From positions 3,410,001-3,474,000 of the forward strand of contig JAUCEF010000014.1 in the NCBI GenBank assembly GCA_033558025.1: a stretch of DNA of 64,000 nt. The letters are read 5' to 3'. This document shows, one piece after another, positions 44,951 to 55,769 of the stretch (position 1 is its first letter; every line of letters starts with the position of its first letter). The position numbers and the translations under genes were made by a program. Under the pieces are notes generated by a model. That model ran no database searches and was not told the origin of the DNA. It saw only the letters and a list, made by a program, of their open reading frames with translations. The stretch is from Phytophthora sp. 'mugwort' (lineage: Eukaryota; Oomycota; Peronosporomycetes; Peronosporales; Peronosporaceae).

Positions 44951-45293
44951 TATTGAGGGTTGCCGGGTATTGGTACTGTGTACCAGTAACCGGTTAACCC
45001 GAATCGGTCCAACACGATCCCGCGATGTTTATGGTACGTTGTTTACGCAACCGATGATTAGACGAGTAGGATGATTGGACGAGTGCGGAGTGTTGGTGAT
45101 TGGATGCACCAAATGATTGGATGCAGGGCTGCATATCTATGTGGTAGACTAGGTAGTGTAAGCTCCGATAAATCAATCACTTTCGAATCTTCCTTCTTCA
45201 GCTCAAGTGGTCTTCACTCCGGTCCCCGCACCCAAGTGCAGAACTCCCTCTGCTCAACCCAAGCCTAGCTTCAAGACCTCAACACCTTTATCA
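44951..45293 (+). repeat. 5' LTR of Copia element 2
   Basis: 343 bp, direct repeat of 49384-49723. It begins TATTGAGGGTTGCC and ends CCTTTATCA. Includes GGTACTGTGTACC and AACCGGTT palindromes near the 5' end. Confidence 0.93.
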
Positions 45294-45309
45294 GGTTATG
45301 AGCCCAAGC
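45294..45309 (+). other. Half-tRNA primer binding site of Copia element 2
   Basis: GGTTATGAGCCCAAGC follows the LTR directly. Its complement, GCTTGGGCTCATAACC, reads as the anticodon stem-loop of initiator tRNA-Met (loop CTCATAAC). Drosophila copia is known to prime from an initiator-tRNA-Met half in the same way (GGTTATGGGCCCAGTC). The site overlaps a possible gag ATG (45298). Confidence 0.75.
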
Positions 45310-46008
45310 ATCATGTCCTCTGCCCAAGACGCCTCAACCAAGGTCTCCATCGACAAGTTCAACGGAGACAACTACGCGACGTGGAACCGCTACATGCGCG
45401 GCGTGTTCCTGACCAAGTCGACGTGGCATGTGGTGAATCGGGAAACGTCTCCATCCTTTACGGACTCCCGGGCCAAGGACGAGTATGTCAAGTCGAGCAA
45501 CATCGCTTTTGGACTGATGTTGCTTCACATGGACGCCGACTACAATCATGTGGTCGATGACTGCGAGGAAGCATGGATCGCGTAGACGCGCTTGAAGACG
45601 CTGTACGGTGGATCGCAGAAGGCTGGTCGCATCTACTTCAAGCGACAGCTTTTTAGCATGGAGATGTCGGAAGGCGGCAAGGTGTTGCATCATTGCAATG
45701 ATGTCCTGAACATCAGCGCCAAGCTCAGCAGCATCGGCGCCAAGATGGAGGACGAGGACGTGGCGATCTGCTTGCTGCACAGTCTCCCCAAGAGCTACGA
45801 GAACGTCGTGCTGGACTTGAAGATGAGTAGCGCCGAGCTGAAGACGCAAGACGTCGTGAAGGTGCTCACGGACGAGCATATCAAGGGGCAGGGCGAGAAG
45901 ACTCCGTCGGTGAAAACTGAAGACGCGGCCAAGGCGTTCAGTGCCGAGCGAGAATCTCGTCAGTGCACGTACTGCGGAAAATTGGGGCACACGGTGGAGC
46001 GGTGCTGA
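45298..46008 (+). pseudogene. Copia element 2 gag, broken
   Basis: Gag with the typical [14 protein letters not shown] start and the knuckle [14 protein letters not shown] (CX2CX4HX4C) at the end. One in-frame TAG (45583-45585), most simply from a TGG Trp codon, splits it; the same frame continues from 45592. TGA 46006-46008 ends the frame right after the knuckle. The better start is probably ATG 45313. Confidence 0.85.
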
Positions 46009-46029
46009 ACCAAGCAGAAGGACGAGAAC

Positions 46030-47609
46030 CGAGGGCCAAGACGCGGAACAAACCATGTTTAGTGGCGCAACGACGACTACAATACGACCGTGTCGCGTTT
46101 GCGGTTTCGTTGGAATGCGGAAATCGACGGGCAAGGATATGCCCGGGATGTGGGCAGTCGACAGCGGCGCAACGCACCACATTTGCAATGACAAGACCAA
46201 GTTCGCCACGCTGAACGAGCAAGACGAAGGCGAACTATCGGTAGCGGACGGAAACAAGGCCGAGATTAAGGGTGTGGGAACTATCATCGAACGAGTGGTT
46301 CTGCCCAACGGCGACGAGCGCGACATCGAAATCAAGGACGCGCTGTACGTGCCGAAGATGAACAAAATCTGCTTTCGGTGCCGCAGATTAACAAGAGTGG
46401 CAAGTTTCAAGTGGTGTTCGACGGTGCGAGCATGCATGTCGCGCGGAAGGGCTCGAAGCAAGTGGTGGCAGCGGCTGATCTCGTCGACGGTCTCTACTGG
46501 CTACGCATACCACAACATTCTGTGAATGCGGCGACGTCAACGCGCAACGTGGATCTACACGCGCGGATGGGCCACGCTTCGATCGACGTGCTGCGCAAAA
46601 TGGTCAGCAGTGGCATGATCAAGGACGCGAAAACACCATCACAGTCGAGTGGACCAAGCATATGTCGCGGATGTCAGCAAGGGAAGATGGTCCAAAAACC
46701 GTTCCCAAGCAACCGCGACAAGCGTCACTACGACGTATTTGAGCTACTCCACTTCGACATCTGCGGCCCCATGGAACAAGAGTCACTGGGTGGCAGCAAA
46801 TATTTGCTGCTCATAGTGGATGAAGCCAGCGGATGCATGAAGGGTTTCTGCTTAGGTGCCAAGTCGGAGAGCGAAGAATGCCTCAAGACCTACATCATGA
46901 AGGTGCAGATGCAATTGGCAAACGTGTCAAGTTCGTGCGCCACGACGGAGCCCGTGAGTTTGCTACTAATTCGCTCAAATTAGTAGCAAACTCACGGGCT
47001 CCGTCGTCAGGCCTTCTACGAAGATCAAGGCATCGAGCAGCAGACCACGCTTCCGTACACGCACCAAACCAACGGCACGGCAGAGAGAGCTATCCGGACC
47101 ATCGTTACGATTGGTCGCAGCATGCTGCATCATGCAAAGCTGGACAAGTGTTTTTGGGGCGAAGCAGCGATGGCTGCAATTATGTCAAGAACCGCTTGCC
47201 GTCGCCCAAGGTCGAAAACAAGACTCCGTTCGAGATTGTATACAAGTTAAAGCCAAGTGTGAAGCACATGCGTGTGTTTGGATGTCGAACGTACGGCCTG
47301 ACCCCGAAGGAGAAGCGACTCAAGTGGGACCCCAAGGCTCGCGCTGGTTTGTTCATTGGCTACGAAGAAGTGTCGGAGGCGTACAGAGTTTATGACATCG
47401 AGGCGGGGCAGGTGGTGATAAGTCGCGATGTCACCTTCGACGAATCAAGTTTTGGTATCTCGACGGCGATCTCAAGTAATGACGACGAAGATGTGAACCT
47501 GGACTTCGACTCGCTCGAGATTAACGATGATGACTCGGCGGGTCCGACCGAATTCAAGCAGGCGGAAAACGCAAGACTCAACCAAGTGATGCGGATACAA
47601 TGTCAGTGA
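46030..47609 (+). pseudogene. Copia element 2 protease and integrase, broken
   Basis: The protease active site [12 protein letters not shown] lies near 46150. Frame changes near 46030-46130 and 46375. Integrase: [13 protein letters not shown] (pre-integrase) and CRGCQQGKM zinc-binding parts, then LHFDICGPM (first catalytic Asp). A 66-bp perfect hairpin at 46942-47007 disrupts the second catalytic segment; beyond it, frames resume with TNGTAERAIRT (Glu-containing region) and VFGCRTYG. An acidic linker follows (about 47460-47560). Confidence 0.85.
46942..47007. repeat. Perfect 30-bp inverted repeat with 6-bp loop inside integrase
   Basis: Arms 46942-46971 and 46978-47007 are perfect reverse complements with loop CGCTCA. 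Only the left arm reads as integrase ([11 protein letters not shown]), so the right arm is a copy made backward. Such hairpins fit with template switching during reverse transcription or repair. Confidence 0.93.
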
Positions 47610-47839
47610 ACTCGCGTCCTGTTCGCCGTGCGACTGGTTTGGAAGAAGCAAGCGCTCCTGTCACCTCGTTTGAGCGCCAAGCCAAACGCCGAGCGAGTGT
47701 ACGAATGGAACCTGGACTACCTGACGAAGAAGAGAAGGATGCTCAAGACAATGAAGAAGACGATTCCACTCCTCCCGTATTTTGGCGAGCAAGTGCCAAC
47801 TCAGTGGAAGCCGGCGAGTTGTCTGAGCCGCCGACATTT

Positions 47840-49377
47840 CAAGACGCGGTGAACGGACTTGATCAAGTGCATTGGCGCAAGGCTGTTCGCGCGGAGATCA
47901 AGTCGATGCGACTTCGTGGTGTGTTTCGTGCTGCCAAGTTGCCCAACGGACAACGCGCCATCGGTACCAAGTGGGTGTTCAAGATCAAGCGCAAAGCCGA
48001 CGGATCGATATCGAGAAATACAAGGCGTGCCTGGTGGCCAAGGGTTTCAAGCAGAAGTACGGCATCGACTACACGGAGACGTTCTCGCCCGTGGTCAAGT
48101 ACGTGACGCTGCGCATGGTCATCGCGATCGCCAAGTATTTCGACTGGCCTCTGGACCAACTCGACGTGGTAACGGCATTTCTGTACGGCATCATGAAGGA
48201 AATCGTGTACTGCGTGATGCCAGAAGGGGTCGAGCTGGACGATGACTTCGACTGCCTGGAACTGGTCAAGGCGATCTACGGTCTCAAGCAAGCTTCGCGC
48301 GTGTGGAACGAGACCTTCGACGAATTCGTGTGCTCCATCGATTTTCAACTTTCGGCCTACGATCCGTGCCTCTACATCAAGATTGTGGATGGTCACTGCG
48401 TTCTGTTGCTGGTGTACGTGGACGACGTATTAGTCACCGGAAGTTCGGCCGAACTGATCGCACGCACCAAGAGTGACCTGAAGACACGTTTTGAGATGAC
48501 CGACAGCGAGAAGTGTGCCTTTGTCTTGGGTATCGAGCTGGTCGACAACGCTGACGGCAGTGTAACAATGTGCCAACGGCGCTACGTGGACGACATTCTC
48601 AAGCGTTTCGGCGTGGATGACTGCAAGGCTGTGGTAAGCCTCGCGGATTTGAGCTCTCGACTGGTTCCAAGCAACGCGCCGACCAAGATCAACGTTCCCT
48701 TTCGTGAAGCTGTGGGTGCACTCATGCATTTGATGACTGCGACGCGACCAGATATCGCTTTCGCGGTGGGATAAGTGTCGCGCTTCATGGAAAACCCTCA
48801 AGTCGAGCACTGGGTTGCAGTGAAGCGAATCCTCCGCTATTTATAAGGGACCTAGTCGCATGGAATCTGCTTCAAGCCCGGTGACAAGGTGGACTTTCGC
48901 GGCTACTCAGACGCAGACTGGGCCGGCGACCATTCCGATCGCAAGTCAACTTCGGGCTATGCGTTCATTTTGATGGGCGCGCCAGTCAGTTGGGGAAGCA
49001 AGACACAGTCAAGTGTGTCGCTATCAACGAGCGAAGCGGAATACATCGCGCTCAGTCTGGCCGTCCAAGAAGGCAAGTGGATTCATCGCCTGTTGTGCGA
49101 GATTTTGACGGCAGCGAACGAATCGGGGCCAGAGCTCAAGATCCTCGAAGACAACCAGTCGTGCATCAAGATGACGAAGAACCCTGTGAACCACGGTCGT
49201 GCCAAGCACATCGATATCAAGTACCATCACATCCGTGATGAGGTCAAGCGCGGCGAAGTCAAGCTTGAGTACTGTAAGACTTCAATCATGCTCGCGGACA
49301 TCATGACCAAAGCGCTGCCAGGACCGCGCCACATAGATCTGACGGCGTCCCTCGGAATCCACGCGTGTTCGCATTGA
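47840..49377 (+). pseudogene. Copia element 2 reverse transcriptase and RNase H, broken
   Basis: The RT begins near 47860 in one frame and shifts near 48005; YTETFSPVVKYVTLR, QLDVVTAFLYG, IYGLKQASRVWN and the active-site LVYVDDVLVTG (about 48410-48435) are all readable and the YVDD is intact. A stop at 48772-48774 interrupts the link to RNase H; another stop occurs near 48844. RNase H reads YSDADWAGDHSDRKSTSGY, STSEAEY and ADIMTKALPGPRH. Better preserved than element 1. Confidence 0.9.
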
Positions 49378-49383
49378 GGGGTG

Positions 49384-49723
49384 TATTGAGCGTTGCCGGG
49401 TATTGGTACTGTGTACCAGTAACCGGTTAACCCGAACCGGTCCAACACGATCCCGCGATGTTTACGGTACGTTGTTTACGCAACCGATGATTAGACGAGT
49501 AGGATGATTGGACGAGTGCGGAGTGTTGGTGATTGGATGCACCAAATGACTGGATGCAGGGCTGCATATCTATGTGGTAGACTAGGTGTAAGCTCCGATA
49601 AATCAATCACTTTCGAATCTTCCTTCTTCAGCTCAAGTGGTCTTCACTCCGGTCCCCGCACCCAAGTGCAGAACTCCCTCTGCTCAATCCAAGCCTCGCT
49701 TCAAGACCTCAACACCTTTATCA
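49384..49723 (+). repeat. 3' LTR of Copia element 2
   Basis: 340 bp, preceded by a short purine-rich tract (GAGGGGTG). Six substitutions and a 3-bp deletion relative to the 5' LTR. Confidence 0.93.
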
Positions 49724-49728
49724 GCTCT
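49724..49728. repeat. Target-site duplication GCTCT, right
   Basis: Second copy of the 5-bp duplication at 44946-44950. Confidence 0.85.
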
Positions 49729-50469
49729 GCCAGGCGATCTTAGTGAACTTTCTTAGTGGTATCTTCCTGTCGGACACTAAAATTTGTCGCGCCCTGCGCT
49801 TTGACCTTGGGTTAACTCGCAAAGTGCTGACAAAACGAGCTCGCAAAAGCCTACCATGCGGGCGACGAGAGTTTATGTCGAGACTGAGTCCATTTTACAG
49901 CGGGCCTGGACAGCTTGTGTTTGTTGATGAAACTTCAAAAAATGGGGGTATCGTACGCATTTCGTCGTGGATCTCACTATTAAACTTTTAGCGTTGCGTT
50001 CTCTAATTTACTTACATGTATAGGTCTGTGCTAAGGCAACGCGGGTAATCAGTCCGCAACACACCTGTTAATGTAAATGTTCCTTTCTCTCGAGGAAAGC
50101 GCGCCTCCGTTCTGGCTGCCGTGGACGTCACTGGATTCTTCGCGTAGGGAACGACTGACGATACCTTTACAAGGCGTAATTTCACGATGTTTTCAAGAAC
50201 AATATTGTCCCCTTACTCAATCCATGGCCGATGCCACGCTAAGTTGTTGTGCTAAACAACGCCAAGATCCACATGTATCAAGAACTTCAAGAATTAATCA
50301 ACGCCACTGGGGCTCTTCTATTTTTCCTGCCGCTTTACTCTCCCGACCTAAGTCCGATCGAGGCTGGGTTCTCACTGTTGAGCGATATCTAACGACACGC
50401 CAACTTGGCTTTCCGCGAAGCACCAAAAGACGTACTGAAGGTTGCGATGCACTTCTGTACCAAGCGTAG
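49724..50469 (+). pseudogene. Tc1/IS630-like DDE transposase, 3' part
   Basis: Continues the 44831-44950 frame. From about 49730: ELCQAILVN, ICRALRFDLGLTRKVLTKRAR, then FYSGPGQLVFVDETSKNGG (first catalytic Asp). After deletions and frameshifts: RGKRASVLAAVDVTGFFA near 50095, then VVLNNAKIHMYQEL near 50243 (second Asp changed to Asn; the DN of this family reads NN) and FLPLYSPDLSPIEAGF near 50320 (family YSPDLNPIE, third acidic residue). Dead copy. Confidence 0.75.
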
Positions 50470-50551
50470 TGAAACAGTCTGTACAGTCAATGTGGTTATC
50501 ACGTAGACGAAAAACCTTTTTTATCCTCTCTGTAGTTTTTCCAGCGAAGCG

Positions 50552-51134
50552 CTAATTTCCTTTCGTTGCGTCTGCATGATCCACATCTTCCATGTCTTGA
50601 GCAGGATCCGGGGTTCTGAGGTCGCGTGGCTCTCGAAACGGGGGTCGCAAACTGTAGCCAGGTAGCTGAAGTGCATCCCGTGAATCTGATACATTAAGAA
50701 ATAGGGACACAACAACGCCGTGGATGCGAGCTTGGACGAGGCGGTATCCCTCAGCAGCTTGTTGATGATGTTGTGCAGTCTCCATGTCTGCGGCCTGGCG
50801 GTCTATGAATTGCAACTGCCGGAATGTAGCGTTATCCGGTACAGATGTTGGTGCATCTTCCGACAATCGGGCTTGGCTGACGGCTGCATAGCCCGTAGTT
50901 GCCACTCCACCCTTCAATTTGATGTTCTCGTATGCATTCGCTTACTCGAGGTAGCTGCTCTTGAATATGGGCGTCGGTAGCGCGTCGAAGAGCCGTTAGG
51001 CGTTGCACCGGGCCCGAGGAACGTATAAAAAGCTGCAACACAAAGGCAGCGTGGCCACGCTTGCGTAGGCGAACCTTGTGCCAAATCACTTCCAACTGGC
51101 CTGTAATTTTTTCCGAATTATCGGATAGTTGCAC
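50552..51134 (-). pseudogene. Unrecognised ORF, probably frameshifted
   Basis: Two overlapping minus-strand frames (50832-51134 and 50552-50917) seem to be one protein: the first ends ...CIREHQI in a helical, charged stretch (VIWHKVRLRKRGHAAFVLQL, GPVQRLTALRRATDAHIQEQL), and the second takes over near 50910 (KGGVATTGYAA...). One frameshift would join them. I do not recognise a family. It lies between a transposase relic and the MULE. Confidence 0.35.
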
Positions 51135-51262
51135 TTACTTCTTCTGTGGCGCATTGTTAGTTGGTTTCGCATACACAGCCACAATTTTTATCAAATCATC
51201 GGATATTTGGACTAGCCGTTCTCCAAAAAAGAAATCGGAGTTAATCCGTGACGATATCAAGT

Positions 51263-51410
51263 AGTACCGTGATTATCTAAAAGGGTGCTGTGAGCGCCTA
51301 TTAAGCGTAGCCTTTCTATTTGACCTGTAGGAAACATACATAATTCGTATTGTCGTGAGCTGATCCAAGTACCGTGATTTCCTAAAAGAGCGCAGGGAGC
51401 GCCCTTAAAG
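51263..51410. repeat. Two ~43-bp direct repeats
   Basis: 51263-51305 and 51368-51410 both run AGTACCGTGATT-TCTAAAAG, then a GC-rich GAGCGCC block and TTAAG; about 80% similar, 105 bp apart. They could be terminal or subterminal sequence of a transposon; no inverted partner was found. Confidence 0.6.
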
Positions 51411-51779
51411 AAGCATTTGACTTAAATTGTATAGTATAATATATGGCTCTCCCTACGTTCACCAATTATCGCGTAGAAAAATCTCATTTTTTCTGCTTAT
51501 TTCCGATTAAGATGTGCTAAGAGAAACCGGTATAAATGAGTATTTGCGAAAAAATCTCCATAAAATTTCATTTAGTTGGTGTATCATACACCAACATATG
51601 ACGCCTCATGTTGAATGGAACGCCCCGAATACCCACACAAAGTTTCCCACACGAAGAGGATTGATGAACCAAACCAGTTCGACGAATATATTAGCGTTAA
51701 ATATCGTAAGCATCGAGGAAAACCGTTGTGAACATATTGTATCTGCATTCTTCAGTATTCTTCGGTGACATGAGTCGCG

Positions 51780-52134
51780 CGTTAGAGTCTTCAGGTCGGT
51801 ATCTGGCTTTTGTTCATTGCCACCTTCAAATACTTCTCGAACCAATTCACAAAAAAAACGCAGTTGTGCCCATCTTTTTGAGTCCAACCGTCCGAGTACT
51901 GGATTGTAAACTTGAAAGCAAAGCCAATCAGGGGGTCACATAGCTGGCCATGATATCTTTAGCTTGGCCAATGTGGTCGCTGTTGTGTTTTGGATCGTAA
52001 ATCCATATTGTGCAATTTCTGAAGTCAACAATAGCTCCACACCGGTGGACAATGTTCACTTGAATGTTTATCGGAAACAAAATCACTCGATCCTCAGCAC
52101 GTTTGCTCAATATTTTTCTCTTTGTGTCAAACAA
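51780..52134 (-). pseudogene. Ulp1/C48 protease-like relic
   Basis: A minus-strand frame at 51928-52134 contains VILFPINIQVNIVHRCGAIV and CTIWIYDPKH, the Ulp1 pattern of I.IPIN....HW...V......I.IYDS (catalytic His and Asp; the usual HW is HR). At about 51830-51900, in another frame, QKDGHNCVFFVNWFE fits the Gln...Asn-Cys-Gly-Val-Phe nucleophile motif with Gly lost. Stops intervene. In plants, some MULEs carry Ulp1-type genes, which supports linking this to the upstream transposase. Confidence 0.55.
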
Positions 52135-52425
52135 TCTGTTCGGTCGTCTTCTTGTTCGAAATCTAAGAACACAGAGTCAATCACCAGGATTTCATTGACT
52201 CCTCCCCTGCTTTCGCCTTCTTTTCGTACTTGTGCTGCCGTGTGGAGAGCTACCGCAAAACCGCAGCCATCACACAGCCTGTTTTCGCCCGCAAACTTTG
52301 TCAGATCGTCAAACTGGACGATTGCTTTCCAATGTGGACTTTTACGCAGAGTACATGTTCTTCTGAGGTAACTTGGCTAGAATGGTCTGTCTCATTGCTT
52401 TCCGGTTTGCTCTCGATCCACTTGA

Positions 52426-55075
52426 TCAGTGCTCGTGTGATCTCAATTGTTTCGAAAGCTCATGCCATTCCTTCATAGTGTCGATGTCGCACAGTGGGAA
52501 GACTCCAACATCTAAAATATACACTGAAATATCGCCAGCTGCAGGTTCACGACGCATGTTTGCCCGCTCTCGAAACGCTTCATTTCTTCCTTCTTCAGCC
52601 GATTTCTCCACTAGTAGCTTCGGCAGGACATATCGTACGCTGGTCTCAATCTGCACCTCATTACCAGTGTTCTTCTCACGTGCTTTTGGTCGCTTGTAGA
52701 GAGCCTTCTCGTACATTGGACGAATGGCTGAAAATACAGGCTCAACTGCGGAGAGTGGCAGTCTTCTCTCGTCAACATACTCTCGAAGCGTGGCTAGTGT
52801 CGCATCTCCCACAGTATTTAGTTGATCTGCTAGTGTCTTCGCGCTTTCAACTTCCTTACGGACCTTGTTCGGTCTTCCGGCAGGCTTGCTAGCGGGGTTC
52901 AACTTGATGAATAATTCTTGAGCTCGCTCAGTAGCAACATTATCGACGCCTCCCTCAAAACCTTCAGTTAAGATCAACTGTCGTAGCGTTCCGCGAGGCG
53001 TTTGGTTCGGTCGATTTATTAAAGTCACCACCTCACCAACTACGAAAGAATTGGTGATCCCTTCACCAAACAGTCGTTGTACGCGCACCCGCGCCATGGT
53101 CTGCATCATCACAAAATCGGTGAAGGGCAGCTTCCATGGGTCGCTATGGCAGTAACATCATCACCTAGTATATGAGAATTGGTGTTCTGTTCACCAATTG
53201 ACGATGAATTGGTGGTCGGGCAACCAACCTCGTTCAAACTGATCATTGCATCAGCAATTGTGGCGGTTGTTGCGGTAGTCTTCATATCGTGAGAGTCAGG
53301 AACAACACGGTTCAGTCTCGCGATCATCTCTAACTTCTTCAGGTAGTCCAACCAGCTCTGAAAGCTGCGAGATCCTTTGTCAGCAATAACTTCTGCAATC
53401 CTATGGCAAACCAAACCCAGCGCGGTATTTGTCGTTGTGGCCAAAAACACGTTTCGACGAAGCTTCAACTTCTTTCATGGTAAACATCTGACACGTAGTG
53501 GTGGTATCCCCAACGCCTTCTTCGTAAGCAACCAGCCATCGTTCAGGAATTGAATCATGCGGAATGATCGAGCGAAAACTTTCTCTCTCTCGTCGCACGT
53601 ACATGATACGCCGATACCGAAGAAGAAGTGTCTGGTGAAAGCTGCAACTACAAGTATTTTCTTCCGCGCTTACCGCAAAGGTATTTCCAGACTGAGGATT
53701 CGATAGAGAGATGTGCGCTGGACTCACCTCATCTGCCGATATCTGATAGCGCATGAGACGACTGCGTTTGTACTGCTCCTCCACTAAATCGCAAGCATGA
53801 CGAGTGGCAAATTTTGCCAGGATTCTCATTTCGTCATCGTACAGCCGATTGTAACGAAAGCCAACACGCTTTACCTTAGCTCCATACTCATCCTCAGCAG
53901 TTGTTGAAGAAAAAAGTAAATAGTCTATGCATTCATCCATAGTCAGATGACGATGCAAAATATCCTTTGCAGCACCCCAGCTGGCCTCCAATCGGTTGTT
54001 GGTGTTAGAGATGCGGAATATCACCACGCTTAAAAGTGCACCACAAATCTTGCAGCTCGGCCAATTCTCCTCCAGGTAATCCAAAAACGCCGGTTTAACT
54101 CACACAATTCTTCATACGGATAAGTAGTGCACGAATGAGCTCTTGTTTGTTGCTCGAATCATTAGCGTCACCAAAAATTTCACATGGGCTTTCTCGAAGT
54201 TTGTAAAACCGTAGTTCTTCTTGCTCACCTCTCGTTTCAAGTAGTCAATGACGTGAAATCACACAGACCGACAGTGGCGTCTGGAACTTCTCCTTGCAGC
54301 AACGCCAACTCTGTAAAATCCTTATCAATAATTATCATCTTAACTTCGTTCGACCCACGAAGGATTATTCTCCTTGAACGCAGAAACAGCACTCTCCATA
54401 TTCATTCTGTTCTTCCCGTCGACGAGAACGTGCCGAGCAAAAGCACCACGTCCAAACTTATCCGTGGCCATAAATTTAAACAAACGATATCTGGTAACAG
54501 GAAGTTAATTGGTGACTTGTTTATCAACTTTCAGCAATTTGTGAACAAATCACCAATTTATACGTACCGATTAACGTTCGTTCCGTAGGTAGCATCCATG
54601 TACATCGCCTCAGGAAATTTGCGAGTCATCCGCCTTATGAATGCGGTCTGGAAAGTGATGCATGATGTCAGACCTGTGCTCTTGTTTCGAAACACATTGA
54701 CAACGTTCCCAGCACCTTCGCTAAAATCTTGAGCAGCTGCGAGACGCGCACGTTGTCGTCTCCCCATGTGTATTTTTCACGCCGCGTCTTTGCAATGAGA
54801 TTTTCGGCATCTTTAGGTAAGATAGGCTTACCAGACACTTCCGCAGTATCTTTTTCTTCTTCGATCCACCTGCACATCACAACATTGGGTTTAGAAACAT
54901 GGTTATAATAATAATAAAACAGAAACGAAGAAACCGTACCTTGAACTAGCGTTTTGACCACATTCCTCGTGCCAGGAGAGTTTACCTGGCGGGCTTCAGC
55001 GTAGGGGTAATACACATCCTCGTTCACGTCATGGTTGTGGCTTGTGCAATGCGTTTTCACTTGTACGGTGATCAC
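52426..55075 (-). pseudogene. MULE transposase with SWIM zinc finger, broken
   Basis: Read downward from 55075: an N-terminal region (54668-55075), then FPEAMYMDATYGTNVNRY near 54560-54610 (first catalytic Asp of MULEs: MDATY.TN), then FMATDKFGRGAFA near 54450-54480 in another frame; 53401-54084 holds EENWPSCKICGALL, NTNNRLEASW and a SWIM-type finger CSCSFH near 53650. The C-terminal part (52426-53112) is charged and has SKPAGRPNKVRKEV, like the GRP-rich tail after SWIM in these transposases. At least four frame breaks. Confidence 0.75.
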
Positions 55076-55760
55076 CCATTATTGCCCTTGACCAAGTTTG
55101 CACTTAGCCCGCAGTGCACTCGATGGAACGTATGTTGTGGCTCGTTCTCTTCCCTGTTCCCGTTGGCTTGAACTCCCAGCCATGCGTGTAGATAAAATAC
55201 TTTGCTAGACCCCGAGAGACTCACCCAAACTTCTGCGGTAGTTCCACGCCGACTTGCCTGGCTGGTACGGCTCCTATTGCGGTCTCTTACGGAAGCAATA
55301 GACCGAATCTTGTACAGCTGATGCGTATCCTCCTGATAACTGCTGTTTCAGTAACACTAAATGTTGGCGAAGGACTCAGATCTATCGTACCACATAAAGC
55401 TCTCTTCAAACTTTTGCCACGACGAAAACACGCCTTCAAACGAGGGACATAACTGTACTATTCCCTCTGCGTCACTTCCGTCACTCTCACTCACGTGCTT
55501 CCTTTTTTCATGTTGGCTGGAGCCATGCTATAGAAGAAAAGACAGCGGAGCGCTGCGACGAGCGGGCGATCTGTGAGACGGTGAGGGGGAGAGAAGCGAG
55601 CGGAGGCTGTGCGGCGAGCCGGGCGATCGAAGACGGTGAGGGGGACAAAATTTAGTCAGTGTCTGCTAGACGCTGAAAATCCAAAAGTTTAGAAATTGAA
55701 AAAAACAAAAATACCTCAGCCGTCGGTAACCTTACTTGGCCTTTCTTGTACAACAACAGT
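55076..55760. other. Intergenic, no gene recognised
   Basis: Contains a short direct repeat of GACGGTGAGGGGGA (about 55578 and 55634) with nearby GAGCGGGCGAT/GAGCCGGGCGAT. Nothing coding was recognised. Confidence 0.4.
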
Positions 55761-55769
55761 TGGTGAACG

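Larger units (their letters stand above)
44951..49723 (+). mobile_element. Copia-type LTR retrotransposon 2, nested in a Tc1-like relic
   Basis: A 4773-bp element: 5' LTR 44951-45293, half-tRNA primer site 45294-45309, gag, protease, integrase, RT, RNase H, 3' LTR 49384-49723, bounded by a perfect 5-bp duplication GCTCT. The LTRs differ by six substitutions and one 3-bp indel, so they are about 98% identical. The coding region has premature stops and frameshifts plus a palindrome in integrase, so it is no longer autonomous. Unusually, the LTR starts TATTGAG rather than TG. Confidence 0.95.
51606..55075 (-). mobile_element. MULE-type transposon relic with Ulp1-like protease module
   Basis: The minus strand carries a MULE transposase (about 52426-55075) followed by a C48/Ulp1 cysteine-protease-like relic (about 51700-52134). 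I could not find terminal inverted repeats, so the limits are those of the coding remains, not of the element. Several frame changes show it is inactive. Confidence 0.6.
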
